A stretch of 64,000 bases of DNA from Colius striatus (GCF_028858725.1 NC_084763.1:4588001-4652000), one strand, 5' to 3'. Positions 34,235 through 49,200 are shown, numbered from the stretch's first letter. Made by a program: numbers and translations. Notes: a model not told the origin generated them from the sequence alone.

Positions 34235-37200
34235 GTAAGGCTCGTCGGCGAGGCTTAGTGCAGGAAGACCATGATTCATCATGGTAGGGAGGTACGGAGC
34301 TCCGCATTACTTTTTAATCAGATACGGGCAGAAATAAAACAACCTTTATACTGGTTTTTATTCCTCTCCCCACACTGGGAAATTCAGACATTCTGGGAGG
34401 GATTGGTTAACGTTTTCTTGTTTCTATTCCCGTGTCTTAAAAGAAGCTGCCATGGGGGGTTTTGGGGTTTTGCTTTTATCAATTTTGTGACACGCTTTTT
34501 AAGTGTTTTTGTGGCTAATACTAAAAACCCCACACGACTTTTTCACATGTTCGGGTTGTGGTTTTTATACTGGAACAAGATAGGTGGTGATTTATTTTCT
34601 TTCTCTTTTTGACTGCCCCTCGCATCTGATGGTCTCTGCGCTTGGATGTAATGTTTTGTGGCATTGCCATTATTTAGGCCTTAAAGAGCGCTTTTTCACC
34701 CCTGTTTCTCCTACACCGTGTTTGTTTTCTAGAATTTAAAGAGTAATTTGCTACTCGGAGCTCCCATCGTGAGTTTAAAGTTGTTTATATCGTCTTTAGG
34801 TGAGTTTCCTGTACGTGGGAAGTTCTATAGTATCTTTATGGCAGCTCAATGATGACTCACGTTTTGCTTTTTGTGTGTGTTTGTGTGCGTTTTAGACTGA
34901 GCAACGAGAAACCAATGCTACTCCTGCACACGGCCCTTAGAATATTTGTAAATATTTCTAGCCTTGGTCAGGTGATAACACGATTGACAACGTGTGGTTT
35001 TATTACCAAGGACAATCGCGTTTGCGTTAGGGATCGTATTTTTGCCATGTTTCTTGCCGTGCGCGGCAGGCACAGCTGGGTTCTCTCGCCATCGGGCGGC
35101 GGTGTCGGGCTGCTATCCTCCTCTTCCTCTCGCCGTCCTGCTTTGCTAGGTGATTAACTTTCACTTTGGGGCCCTGCAGTTTAGCGTGAAGTTATTGTAG
35201 ACGGTTTTTTTTCTACTTTCTTAGACTCGAGACAGATGTGGAAGTAACTTGTAAAGGCAACACGTTCACGAAAATCCGTGTGTGTTTTCCTCCTCTCCGT
35301 TGATTTCACCGCGCTGTGTACTTGGCAGCGTTTGAGCGTATCACTTCAGGGTTTGAGGTCTGAAAATAACGTGGCTTAACTTTATTTGCACGTATGATTT
35401 ATTTGTTTTGGAAGCACGTTTGTCGTTAAAGGTCAGGTTAGCTTGAGGAAATAACACGTTGGACAAGATTTTTTTTCTTTGGTCTTAAAATCCCTCATAT
35501 GAGGGTGAGTGGTTGTTGAGGGATAACTGTTTACTATGAAACTGGCCTTAAAATCCCTCATCTGAGGGTGGGTGGTTGTTGGGGGATAACTGTTTACTAT
35601 GAAACCTAGACAGGTCTTGAAAAGTACCCTTTTGTGTTAAAGACTAGATACTTCTGTAGTTCAACAAGGAGGTGTAAAAGTTCCTTCCTGTCCTTTTAAA
35701 TTTACACAATTTGACATAAGTACTTGAAATTTGCTTTTCAAGTTGTGTTTTTCATAGTTCAAGAGGTTCTGCTTGCTATTGGCATGACAGAACTTGGCTG
35801 TTAGAACTGCAGAACCCCTGAGTACTCTGCAGTACTCAGTTCTGCAAGAGGAGAGGATTAGAAATTGTGTTTTAAGAACAGCTTGCATGACATTTGCAAT
35901 CTTTTTGCTACCTGTTCTCTATGTCCACTTGCTGTGGATCTTTGTATGTACAGCCTTCTATTTCAAAGCATATTTATATGATTTACATGAACTAAAGCAG
36001 CACAAGGTCTGGGATGTTTTGCTCACGATCAGGTCCAGTCTTCCTGTCAGTGATGGTGACTGCCAGCATTTGCTGCTTGAAAACAAAAATGAAAAGTATT
36101 CTGGAGAACTGTGGTTTGCATCTTGCTTGTGTGTTTTAACTCATGCAAGCATAGGTGTTACACGTTTAAATGTTAGATCTGAGTTTGTTGTGTATTACAC
36201 ATTGGGTTGTTAGGTTTGAATTTGTTGTTAAACTCAAGGCCTGAATGATATCATGAAGTAATAAGTACCACAGGCGTACCTGTCTTCTCAAGGAAAATAA
36301 TCATCTTTTTTATTATTGTATTTCTAACAACTTGTTGGTTAACCTGTCCTCTGTTGAGGAATGGGTATGTAGAGCAAGCAGTTAGACGATTTTTCTTGTC
36401 TCCTTCTTCTTGTATCTTGATAAAGGTCTTGCAGGTCTTGGAAGTCCCCAAGTAATTACTTTCTCCTTGTTGACATGGAAGTTTAATTGAACAGCGGTAA
36501 CGTGTGGCAACTGGTTTATTGGCCAGGACTGCTGAGCTAGATGAATTGGAGTAAGGAGTGGGGAATACTGGAGGAAGTTCTGAGAGGGAGCGTTATTTCC
36601 ACTGTAGGTGACCAGTCTGGATCGTGAGAGAATAAATGATGTAAGTTGCCTGGGATGTAATGGATCTTTCCTTTGGGGTAAACACTCGATTCTGGCATGC
36701 AGTGTGTTATGCTGACTACTGAAAGTGAAGATGTGTGATCTGGGAACTCTATGCTCAACTCTGCTGCATCTGAGAAGACTCTCCATTAAATGCCACCTTG
36801 GTTCTGTCTCAGAACCAGGAAGGGACAGATCTGGAGGGAATAGGAGTACGAGAACTGATTTGATAGACTTGATCAGAAGTGAGGGAAAGGAGGATAGTAG
36901 ATTCAGTAGACAAATATGGGCTTTTTATCAGCAAGGCTGAATTAACTTGTCTCAGATTTTGGCTATCTAAATAGTGCTTTTGCTTTTTGGAAGTTTGCAG
37001 CCATTTATAGTGTTTTACTAAACAACATAGCAGTTGTCAACTAAGAAAGCAGGTAGGAGTTCATCTAGTTCATGGAAACAGAAAATGCAATTACTGGTAA
37101 ATTAAAAAGATGGGATTTAGGAGGTGTTGACTCATCTGAAATGTCAGGGAGTTTTAGTGAAAGTTGGTTGCAGAACACGGAGAGTGACCTAGAGAGAGAG

Positions 37201-40200
37201 GGATGAGTCATCTTTAAAGGCTGACCTTCCTGCTGTGTTAAGGGAACTTCAGTCACAATGTCTGCGCAGTCAGGGATAAATTTGCTTCCAAAGACTTAAA
37301 ACCCAGGGAGTACACAGAAGATGTGCATAACTTTAGCTTTTATTTTGGATCTCATTAGAATGAGAGAGTTGCTCACTGAACTGAAATTTAGTGTCCTGGG
37401 ATTGTGATCTGGTTTATTTCAGATTGGTTGAGACTGGCATCTCTCCTCCAATATAGAGATTTGAGTTGGGTTTTAGGGTTGTTTGGTTTGGTTTGGTGTT
37501 TCTTTATTTTTTTCCCTCAAAAATGCTTGTTTTCCCAAGGCTGTGAGATATATAGTGGAGGAAAAAAAGATGAAGACAGTGAGTTCTAAATCCTTAAAGA
37601 GCAGCTCAGTTAGTTGCAAAGTAATAATAGTTGGATGACGATATTACTGTTGATACTGGCTGTTCTCAAACTCTGAAGTATTGAGAACAGTGCTACTACT
37701 TGCAGTCAGACTCTCAGGTGAACTTCAAACACTAAATTAATTCCCCATTCTGAGGGTGTCAATAACAGTAGACGTTGGCTGGCCTTACTGGGTTAACCTG
37801 GATGTTCACCTATGTGTACATGAGTTTTAATTAAGCCATCTTTTATGTCTCTCTTGTACTCAATAGTCACTTGAAATACAAGATTATCTGACTTTGTACA
37901 GTAGCTCAAAGTGTTTTGTGTCTGACTCAAATCTGCAGATCTGGTTTGAACTTGAGCTGAAAAGATGCAGGATGGAGAAATGCAACTTGTCAAGTAGAGC
38001 TCTGTGAGTCTGTTCTTGGCTGTTGGCATGTGGCTTTTTTTTTTTAAGCCCACCAAAACTGAACAATTACCCTCATAATTTTTTTGTTTTGAGCAGCTTT
38101 CTGTTCTTGATGCAAATCACACCTGGTAGGAAGTAATACAAACCTATGACTAAAATTCTGGTTTTTGTAACGTCTGTGATTGTGAGTCATCTTTGGATTT
38201 CTTATCTCTGTATTTTAGCTTGTTTTATTCCTCAGCTGCAGTAGGAAAAGAATAATGACTGGTTTTATGTCAGAACAGCAGACTGTTTGCCATGCAAGAG
38301 AGAAAATTGGATTTCAGACTACCTGTTTCTGATAGTGTAGATAATCTGTCTTTTAGGCCATTCCTTGGCATTCTTCTTTGTTCTGTGCTTCCTGAAGAGT
38401 GAGTTTTTCCTTAGCTTTGTCTCCGTACCAAATACAGAAAGGTAGAAAAATGTAACAACGTTACAGGTACTTTACTAAAATACCTCCCTGGCTGGGAAGT
38501 ATTTGTTTTGGCTTATCTTCAGTTCAACAAAAGGCCAGCAGGAGGAGCTTTCAGTTTCCAGAAAGGAAGAGAATATTCGAAGTGTAATTTTGCAAATGCC
38601 GAGGACAAGTGGTTAGGATGTTTGTCTGAAATCGTTGCAAAGGGAACAGCAATTTTGACAGCATATAAATGTATAAGGTGGAAGCTAGAGTTTAAAATTA
38701 TTTGAACAAAATGAAGATACCGAGATCTGAAAAGAGAAGTTTCAGAAATAAAAATGTCAAGTCCTGCATTTGAGAAACAATAACTGAATGCACAAATGCA
38801 GGATGTGCACCGTGTGATGAAGTAGCAGCCTTGAGGAAAAAAAATGTGTAGGTTGCTTTGGATCTGAAGTTGAACACACTGCAACATTTGCCTTTTGGGT
38901 AGCATATGCTGGCTTAAGTTGTAGGACTGTAAGTTCCAGGGCAGAAAAATGGAATGAAAGAGCCACCTCAGCCTTTATATTTTGGTTACTGTATAGATCC
39001 TGATATTGCCTTAGTCTTTGTTAGCAAATAGTAGTACTTTAAATGTCTTTGTTGGAGGAGAGGTGTTTGACCTCTGTTGAATTACATGGTTCCTTTCAAG
39101 TTGTTTGTTTCATCTTGGCTATGTGGGAGCTACTTCCCATATTTCACTGTAGCAAGAATGTAGTTTGACCTGTCCATATATGGATCCAGTTTTAGTTTTC
39201 AAGCTCAGTGATTTTTTTCTTGAGTAATAATTGCGCTTTTTTTTCATGTATTATTTATATTCTGTTTCTAGAATGTTACATAAACTATTGAATGTCAGTC
39301 AAGCAGGCCTCCAAAAGACAAGGGAAACTTGCAAGAAGCTTTAATTACTTTCAGTTTAATTAAAACTAATTTTGTTCAGCCTTTAATTAGGGGTGTGGAA
39401 TACATAGTCTCAAACTCTCAGGCCTCTCTTGCAGAGGTAGAATTGACAGTTCTCAAATTGTTTTGCAGCTTCAGTTTGTGTAATCCAGCCTAACTGTAGT
39501 CCTTGTTGAAATAGCACCTCTGCTTCTCCTGTGATGAGGCATCCTCACTGTCGTTCTTGAGGTAATTCATAGAATGGTAGAGGTTGGAAGGGACCTTCAG
39601 AGGTCATCTGGTTCAAGCACCAGTTACCTTTTCATTGATGTTGAATTCATTTTCCTGTGTTCAACAAGCTGATTGGACTGATGCTACAGAAGACTTAAGC
39701 TCATCAGACGAAATATGCCTGCAAGAGTGAGAACGGGGCCATCCCTTTAGCTTGCAGTTGGGTTGATTTGGGTGTGAGTAGAGCCCCTTTCCAAGCGCTG
39801 TGGAGCGCACTAGAGGTTCATACTTTGGAACAGAATTCACCACAACCAAGGCACGTGAGCTGTATGTAGTTCAACATGTGTGTTGCTGATTTAAGCAGAT
39901 TCTTTCCTTGGCTGGTGAGTTGTGATGGTGTGTTGTGCCTTCATGGCTGTGGTGCTAATGCTTGTGAAGGCTGCACAGTGAAGTGACTCAGGGAAGAGAT
40001 CAGGCTGAGAAGGTGTTTTCTCTTGTTCATGTGTTGGACTGGTTTCCAAAGGTAGGCTGCCATTTGGCTGTGTGACTACTTGTCTCCTCACAGTAGAGGA
40101 GCTGGTGCAGGGGCTGTCATTAACTAGCAGAGAATGGGAATCCCTCTATGTTTAATACTATTGAAATAAGAGGAAACAAGAAAGAATGTGAGACCTTGGG

Positions 40201-43200
40201 CACAAAAATAATGGTATTGTTTTGGAAGAACTAAGTCCTAAAATAAAGCACTTCTTTGTTTTGCTCCATCAACATGCTTAGAAGGGCTTTCAAGTGCAGT
40301 TTTCTTGGTAGGGGCAAAAAAAAGCTTTTGAAAAATTACTTCTTCTAAAGAGAAATACCATACATCTCATGGTCTTCCCACTGAGTCCTGCTTTTAAAGA
40401 AGCTTTGTCTTCAAACTGTTTCCACTGTAGCCTGTAAACTTTAAGCCAGACCATCTCAAAAAGACAATATCTTTAAAAAATCAGGTGTTGCTGTACCATA
40501 TACTTCTTATATGCTTACTGTCCTTGGAACAGTATCTATGAAAATCTTTTGACAGTGGTCAAGGAGGGAACTTTTAATATGCAAATGAAGCAAACTGTAG
40601 ATATTCCCATAATGAATCAAGCTAGAGGCAGTACACCAGACATGTTAGAGTACTGATCCACAGAAAAATCTGGAGAAAGCTCTTTTAATCTGAATTCACA
40701 TCAGTTAGAAGATGATGGGAGATGATGAAATTACAGAAGGCTGTAAACCTTTTTCCAACAACCATTTTGGTGTTGCACTAATGTGTTCTTCAAATTTATT
40801 AAATGTTTATTACTTAATGTGGGACGGGCAGGAATGTTCCAGTTCCCGTCTTGGGGAAAGGGCAGAAGAACAGACATGTATGTTTTTCTTTAATATACTT
40901 CACAGTTTTTATCACAGCACCATGCTTGCTTGTTTTGGCTGCTATACAGGAGAGGTCAAACTAACAAAGACCTCCCAGATCTATGTCTGTGGGGAAGGAC
41001 CTCTGATGAAACCAAGCCTTTCCAGTGCTGGACTACACTTCTCAGTCTCTAGATAAACATGACTGATTCATTTAGTAAACCTCTGGTAGTGTGGTTACTT
41101 GCACTGTGATGCTGAAATGATTTGTAGTTGGCCATCACAGAAGGATTATAAAGGAATATTGTAAGAAGCTTGGTAGCCTGTACCCCTTTTGAGAGAAGTG
41201 AGGGTTGCAGCTTATGTGTAGTTTTAACAGTAGCAAAGGTTTTGATACTGTCACGAGAATCTTAGCTGTACTCCAAATTATAATTGTAAAACATTGCTTT
41301 GAAGTCAGCAGACTTGCATTTTTAGATAGAGGAGGCTCTCCATTTGCTGAGAAACTTGTGACTCAAATTGTTGAGCTTGAAGAATGTTAGATTACTCCCT
41401 CTCTGCTTACCACGTGATGTGATAGACCTTTTAAAAATAAACAAAAATTAAAGATTGTACACATTTGTGTTGTGTGTTGTTTGTATCCTTAGAGATTAAA
41501 GGAGCAACAGAATGGAAATAATGTGTTCTCAACTAATATATCTGAAGTTTAGATGACGTGTGTGGTAGCTTCAGCAGCCAGGACTGTGAATTTGGCTGCT
41601 GTCAGCAGAGGCAGCTGCCCAACTGATGCTGAGTGGGAGGATTGCAACAATGCATTTTCTTATACATGAGAGACTGAAGTCTGAACGTGACTTGGCTGGG
41701 ACTGAAGAAACACCTGGGTTGAAGAAATGATCCAGGAAAGTGGAAGCTTCCTTCTGTCTTTTGGAACTGGGAGCAAGTTTTGGTATCTGTGAAAGCTTTT
41801 GGGTTAAGGGAGGGAGTGGAATATTACTACATTCAGCCAAGTGGGTGATGTAGAGAGAATTGGGGTGAGAAACACTGAAGAGAGCACGAAGTGATGGAGT
41901 ATCTCGTGAAATAGAACAAAGGTGTATTCAAGGAGATGAAGAGAAGTAGGAAGCTTTAAGAAGTGAAGCAGAGGACACTGCACCCACATATGTGTTTTAG
42001 TTTCATGTTCAGGTACCTGCAAAGTGCTTGTGATGATCAGAGAATTGAGAAAGTACATCTTTGGGCTGGGCTGACAGTACTTAAGAAAAATATGTGATGA
42101 TGTCCTTGCCTGTGTCTTTTTCCATCACTGCGGCACTGGAACAATGCTTGTTCTTACAGGGCGTAGTTGTTTGGCGTGCTGGTTTGTGTTTGTCAGCTGG
42201 TATTTAGTGATACCACAGCAATCCCCATGGTGACAGGAAGTCCATGCTTTAAGTTCATTCTTTTGGAGTTCCGGGTAGTGACCTCTGTAATCCCCCATTA
42301 GATTCTCTTTCTAGTTTGCAGGCTGTGATCTGGAGAATCAATGTTTTCATATACGTGTCAGAGATCCTATGACCAAATCCAAGGGCATTCATGTTAAGGT
42401 CATTTGACAACTTACGTAACTAGAGATGGTTTCATGGCAGCATCCTGCCTGTAGATGTTATGCACAGGGCTGGGGAATTACAGAATCATGGCAAGAATGC
42501 TAGTAAGCATGCTTGGTTAAAGAGCTATAGTTTGAAGAAGAGTATTTCTTTTCCTAGGAGAAAGTTAACTGCTCAGAAGTTGCTCACGAAAGAGTGATGG
42601 CAGAAAGTATGTAGGAGGAACAAGCCACAGAGCAAGAAATAGGCTCAATTCCTAATCAGTGGCTCAGTTCATAATCATATTTTCATTAGAACATATCGAT
42701 TTCAATAAAAAGTCTGGTTCTTTCCAAAGCAGATAAAATATTTTTCAGTTGGCTCGGTGGTTTTGCTGTGATATGAGAAATCATGGATGGTCCTGAACCT
42801 TGGCTTGTGAAAGAGCAGCTCAACTCCAGTTCAAATAAGCCTCAATTTCTTTTCCATTGTGAATCTCAAAAGCAATATTTAAATGCATCAAACAATAGTG
42901 AGCTGATGAATCACTTTCAGCAAACAAAAGCTCTTTCTAGGCAGCAGGCAAAAGGCTCAATAAATGCAGAGGAAGAAACAGACCCAGTATTTTGATCCCA
43001 AAAGAAATACATCAATCATTGAAGCTGGTTGAGCAAGGATGCTAGTGAGAAGTTTTTCTATTGATAGCAGAGAGCCTGCCTTGGTACATGGTCCTACATA
43101 GTGACTGAGAGCTTGCAACCTTTATCTTGCCGATCAGTTCTGCCTCAACTTGTGTTTTATTTATTTTTTGCCTTAAATTTTTTGGTTGGCTGCTGCTCAT

Positions 43201-46200
43201 GTGATTTCACATCAGTTGTTGAGGACTCCTTCCAAAGGGCTGCTTGAATACTGCATAGATGATGCCTACCAGGAGATGCTGAAACTCAGAACATTATGTG
43301 TCAAAGCAGAGGCGTGTTAAGAGCAATTTACAAAAACAGTGAGAGGTAGTTTTTTCGGTATACTCTATAGTGGTATGCTTCAGCTGACATGTTTTGAAAT
43401 GTGAAATGAGAGCCAGTTTGGGCCAATTTAGAGCAGTTTCCCATAATTTCTTTCCTGAGGTCACATCATACTTTGTTAGTTTGTACATATCATGACATAC
43501 CTGTTATCTTTTTGAAGCTGCAAGATCGTAGAGGACTTCGAGCTAAAGAATAACCATCATATTGTAGATAGAAGATTGCTCCTTTAAGATTGTAGTAACC
43601 TGTTCCCTTACCTTTTACCTGTAAAGGTTATTGTTTAGTAGCTGTCAGAGATGAGAATTTCACAGCTGTGTTTTGTTACTTTTGCATTTCTTCAGGCCAG
43701 GTTTAGTCTTGTATCTTTCTGTGACTCAGGAAAGCTCTATTTGATCCCATGCAGTCTGAACTATATATTTTCATGCAATAAGGGTGTGACTAGACACAAT
43801 TATTCATCAGAATTTTTGACTTAATAGTATTTACTGTAGTGGCTTTTGTACGTTAATTATTGAAGTAGAACCCTTATAACATTCTTTAAACAGGTCTTTG
43901 AAAGATAAAAAGAGCCAGCACCATATCGACAAGTACTTGAATGGTTAATGAAGATAAATGTGACTTGTAAGAGGTGATTAACCTTCACCCATTCACAGTG
44001 AGTGATACAAAAGTATGGAATATGCAGTCATTTTCTTAGTGGGTGCTCTTGACCAAAATAAAATCCTTTTACACAAATTAAATACAAGGAATCTGGTTCC
44101 TTGTTGGCAGTAACAGTCATGGTAGGATGAATAGCTGTTTCTCTGGTAGTCAGCATGCCTATGACCCTTAGGTCAAGGGTTCAAATAGTGCATCTGGCCA
44201 TAGTTTTTACTGGGGTGAGGCTTTAAAATCAAACAATCCCTGGCCATGACCCCAACCAAAACCAAACTGACCAATTAAAAAAAAGGCAAGATCCCTTCCA
44301 AACCCTAGTTGCAAGGCACTAGAGGAATTAAGAAATACTCTCCATCTTACTCAGAACTCTTCTTTGGGATGTTGAATAGATCTGTATTGAAAACCAGCCA
44401 TGAGTTACTTGACTTCTTAAATTCTATGAGTGACTGCTGTTTAGAATGGTAGGAGTCTTCATGAGACATTTCAGAAAGATAATCCAGTATGCAGAGAAGA
44501 GAGAAACTCTCTGGAAGTACCTTCACAGAAGGAAAACATGCAACTTGTGCATTAATAGACCCCGAAGTACTTGCTTGGAAAAAATGTCTTAGAAGTTATC
44601 ACTGGAAGACAACTTCAAGGTGGGGCTGGTAGTCAGGGGGCAGAAGCTTAGGAAAACAGCTTATATTCAGAATGAATTCCTGTCTTTCAAACATCACTTT
44701 TCAATCTGGAATTTTGTCTTGGGTATCATGTAGTTTGGCAATCTGGAAAAGAACATTAAAGGAAGGAGCTTCTGGGAAGCCTTGACATTAGCATAAAAGC
44801 TGACCTTTTTTGTCTAAGTTTTCAGTTACAGTTTTGTTTTCCCATCCTAAGCCATAGATGCAGTGACTTGTTGGCAATACAGTAATTTAAGGTGGTGATG
44901 CCATGCACTTCTATTTGCTGTTCTCTGGTTTTTTGTGTAATAAAGTTGTGTACATTGCCAAGTAATTTTTATTAACTTGGACTTAAGTACTTTTTGCCTC
45001 CAGTTTAAAAGGAGATCTGTCGTACTAATACTGAATTTATTAAAATCTGCTTAATTATGTGGTTGTTTGAGATCTAGATTTTGTGGGGAACTTATTTGTT
45101 TAGTTTCTTGTGGAAACAAGGCTCACGTGGTGCTGTGTGTGTGGGCCATGTATATCATGCATCTCCAGACAAATATTTTTGGCTTCTTGTCTAACGTGGA
45201 CAATTGTGACAGATAAGGATCTTCAGGAAATGGAGTTGTCCAAGAAAATGTGGTTCCAAGTTTTATGAAAGTAATAGCTAATAGAGTACAGTAATTCTGC
45301 TCACGTCTTCCTGGGGAAAAATTTTGCAGTACATGTCATAATACAGACTAAAGAGGAGGAAAAACCTCTTAAAAATGCCCAAGCCTCAGGAGGTCCTTCC
45401 TTTGTTACTGACAACTTCATGGGTAGCAAATTGAGGTAACTACAAGGCAAAAAATGCAGGTTGTGGTGTTCATAGTGAACTGTTATAGGAAATGAAGAAT
45501 CAAGTTATGGAACAACATGCAGGATAGCTCAGGGGGAAAAAAAAAGTGGCCTGGCTTGTTAAAAGAATTAAGCTGATCATTTCTGTTTGTGTGTTTATCT
45601 GTTAGTGGATATAGTCCATTCATAGCTGGGAACTTTCTCACAGTCCTCACAAATTTAAACTTCCTTTTATGTCTTGATTTTATGTCTTTCTTAACAGAAA
45701 TAAATAGATAAGTAAAACTCCCCTAGCTTAACAAGCAGGTGGACAAATGGTGTGGTCTGAAGAGCTAGGGAAGACAGTATTAGCTTCTCGCATTTGCTTT
45801 CTTTTGGGAGTTTGAAAAACAATGTAATGACCTTAGTGGATGAGCTAAGTAGCCAGATTGAAGTAAGCTCTTAGCATCTGGGAATCTGTTTAAACCATGT
45901 TTTGTTGTTTGTTTTTCTTCTCCCAGTCTGTATTAGTACTTCTGTTTGGGGGCTTAGTTTGTGTAGCATTGTAAGTTACTTTTTCAGAGTCTCTTAACTG
46001 CCCTCTCCCCCTTATTTTTCTCTTCAGTTTTTATTGGCGAGGCATTCTGGTTTTTTCCTTATGCACTTTAGGAATCTAGCAGAGGAGGAAGAGCCTATAG
46101 CCTTAATGATATCTGTTCCAAAAGAATGTTGGTATTCGGAGTTAGACCTCTAGAGTCCTCTCTTAAAGAGGATGAGGGACAGTACCACAGTACTAAAATA

Positions 46201-49200
46201 TGATCCAGAGAGAAGGAGCTTCCAAACCCTTAATCATTGTAATTAATCATCTTAATTTTAATGATTTGTGGTTGAAAATACTAAGCCATTGTACTTTTAA
46301 TATTTGCTTTCCTTCTGTTTTAAGACAAGTATTGAAAAATCTGAACTGCTCAGGTGTATGTAAATATGCTTGATCTATGACAAACATATTTTGATAACTT
46401 TGAATGAAAGCTTTCAAGAGATGATCAGCTTTCTGATTGGAACTTTAGGTTTAGATACAATCTGTCAGCATGTATATGTCTAATTTATTTAGAAGACATT
46501 CTAAAGAATTCTTTAGTGATGTTTTGTATATCTAATGCTTTTGTTTCAACAGGTGGCATTACTGGGATTAGATGTTCTAGGTGCCTTTGTTGACAGACTA
46601 TCAGGACGCTTTAAATCCTATATAGGAACTGGTAAGTGAAATCTAGCTTTATTTTTCTTAAGACCAGAAAGTAAGAGGTGGTGGGTTTTTTTCTCTACCC
46701 CTCCCTTAGCAACTGAAGTGGAAAATACTGAAAGCTTTCTGATCTAATTGTAATTATATGCATCTTACTGCTGTTGGAATTGAAATAATTGGATATTGAC
46801 TGGTAGATATTAATTTGTCATGCAGTCACTGATTTCTAGGGAGGTGGGATGTATTTAAAGCTTCTAGGAATCTTTTTCAGTAGTTATTTTCCTGCTGTAT
46901 AGTTGCTTACCAGTCCCTGAGACCGGTAAGATAAAAATGGCATCAGAACATCAGTGTTTCAACTATGTTAAAGGTAGAAGGTTTTATTTGCAGTTGATGT
47001 TAATTACAGCCTTATGCCTCTGAAGCCTGGGGTCTCAGAGGACTACGTGGTCCATCTCCCGTTAGATAAGCGGACTGTAGCTTTTAGTAGTCTGACTTTT
47101 TATGGGATGAAAAGAAGTATTATCTGTTATTCTTAGGTGAAATATTTACTCAAATTAATTTCAAGTTAATGGATCTATGTGTGCCTGAATGTGAAACAGC
47201 TGCTCTGGGACATTAGGAGGAAACTGCACTGTTCAGCTCATTTTGCTGCTGTCCTTGAAAAGAGACAGTGGTACTAGGGCATTAATTTTGGTGTTACATC
47301 ACTGGCTGTTTTTAACAGAAGTTTCTAGCTTACTGTCCTTTTCTCAGATTTGTGTGAATTATCTTACATTTTGTTCCCACATCCCCAGCCATCCTAAGCT
47401 TCCTCTCCTTTATATGTTTACGTTTGTATTTAAGAGTTAATTGTCGAAACTTGCAGCTTTACAAGTAGCAAGTGTAGTTTACTATGTTATTAACTGAATT
47501 GATTGGAAGCATATTTCAGGATGCTGTAGAACTACTGTAGTAGAGTGCTGCAGAATGTAAACCTATTTTGTTGTGGGAGGGTTTTTCTTTGGCTGGTTAG
47601 TTTTGTATTGGAGCTGTGTAAGAGAACTGGAGGCGTATTGTGCTTTGCAGAATACTGATTTCTGAATAGTCTCTATTTGTAGCTATAAACAGTGCTAGTC
47701 TTCAGCCTTTTACTCTGCTTTATTTTACATTTTAGTGGTGTGCAGAACTTATAATTACAGTAACTTTATTAAAGGTTGGAAAGATTTTTAAAATGTTTTC
47801 TGGTTTTGGGGGTTTAGGTATGAAATGTTTGAGAAGAGTTGGAAAACACTTTTCTTGGTAATGGATGAGTTTGAGATCTAAGCAAACAGAAGACTTGCAT
47901 CTCAGTACTTAGTAGCACTTATGTCTTAAAAAGAAAGACTACTGGCACTGGGTGACCATGATGCATGTGTAATATCAGTATACATCTGAAGCTGTGTGTT
48001 GCATCAGTACTTGTTAGAAAAGCTAAGTGGTAGTGCCTTCAGCTGAAATTGGTCTTGTGAACGTCTCCAAAATCAAGACCTTGAGGTGCATTATTCTGAA
48101 TATGCAGGTCTCTCTTGTCCATGACTAGCTTAGATAAAAGCTCAACAGACACTGAAATGTTAGTCTCAGTAAAGGCAGAAACCAGTCTTTATTTTAGATG
48201 ACTTTTTAGAAGAATGCTTTACAGTTAAAATTATCTTCAGTTGGTAGCCGGCTCTCCAAGTGCTGTAACAAGATTTGGATCACTTTCAGGTTTTATCAGT
48301 GAAGCAGTAATACAAAAACTTTATTGTAAATGTCTGGGAGTGTGGATAGTCTGGAGTTTGAGAGTAATTAGAAGCACACTGGTGAGCAAGAAAACTGCTT
48401 CCTTCAACAAAACTTAACAGAACGTGGTTCTGTTGACTCCGCAGATTTGGCTTCTGACGTAATCAGACAATGACTCCAGTAAATCACACTGAAGATGGGT
48501 GTCTGGCAGTGATCTGTTTGTAGATGCCAGAGAAGAAAAAAAGGATATGACAAACACGCAGTGACAGCTCCTTCAGAATGATGTTGGAGATGTCAGTGGC
48601 CTTTCAATTTAGGGCCAGCTGAGGCAGATAATATCTCCAGTGTCTCTCATCACCTTGTTTTCCTACAACTTTATCTTGGTTAGTTTTTGAACTTACATAT
48701 ACCTTTGGCTTCTACAGTGTTCTGTAGTAATGCTCAATTAAGCAAAACACTAATTTTGACTCACTACCTGGTAACTTGATGTTTTCTAGATCTTGTGTTA
48801 GGTGTGAGGCATCATTTCTTCTTGACTGCCAGTCTTCATTTTATAGATTTCTTCCATGCCTTTCTGCTGTCCTTCCCTTTGCCCTGGCCCACAGTCTCAG
48901 TCTAATTGTTTCTTGTACACAAATGGTTCCATAGTCTTTATTGTTTTCCCCTTTCACCTACTTGAACTAGGAGACAACTTTCTCATAGCTCCATTGGAAC
49001 TTTTAGTAGTATTTTATATGGCAGGCATTTACTTTATTCTGTTTTGATCAAAGAAATGTGAGTATATTGTTTTTTGAAGACAATAGAGCTTTTCCAGACT
49101 ATTAAAATATTACTTCAAAATAATCAAAATATAATTAACTTTTCCTTTATTGCAGTAAGTTATTGTAGGTACATTCATTATCACCCAAGGTGAGGATTGC

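Larger units (their letters stand above)
32690..34270. promoter_or_regulatory. CLASP2: CpG island covering the CLASP2 promoter, 5' leader and exon 1
   Basis: A 1.6-kb block of very GC- and CpG-dense DNA. It contains an NRF1-type palindrome, many GC boxes (for example GGGGCGGGGC near 33155 and CCACGGGACGGGCGGGG near 33230), a G-quadruplex motif, two short uORFs and the CLASP2 start at 34040. No TATA box is evident. The transcription start cannot be fixed from sequence alone. Long open frames on both strands here (up to about 330 codons) reflect the lack of stop codons in GC-rich DNA. Confidence 0.9.
34235..46552 (+). other. CLASP2: CLASP2 intron 1
   Basis: A 12.3-kb intron, moderately AT-rich and rich in T runs. 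It holds a 63-bp tandem duplication at 35481-35606, a short CR1 remnant at 39566-39623 and a tRNA-like relic with an A-rich tail at 44121-44284. A 139-codon frame at 35794-36213 and a 134-codon minus frame at 36382-36786 lack any family signature. I found no further exon. Confidence 0.85.

Noticed and set aside
35794-36213. 139-codon plus-strand frame with a hydrophobic segment in CLASP2 intron 1
   Set aside because: The first real ATG is well inside; the hydrophobic stretch comes from T-rich intron sequence, and no family match was recognised.
36382-36786. 134-codon minus-strand frame in CLASP2 intron 1
   Set aside because: No domain or conserved motif; within chance expectation.
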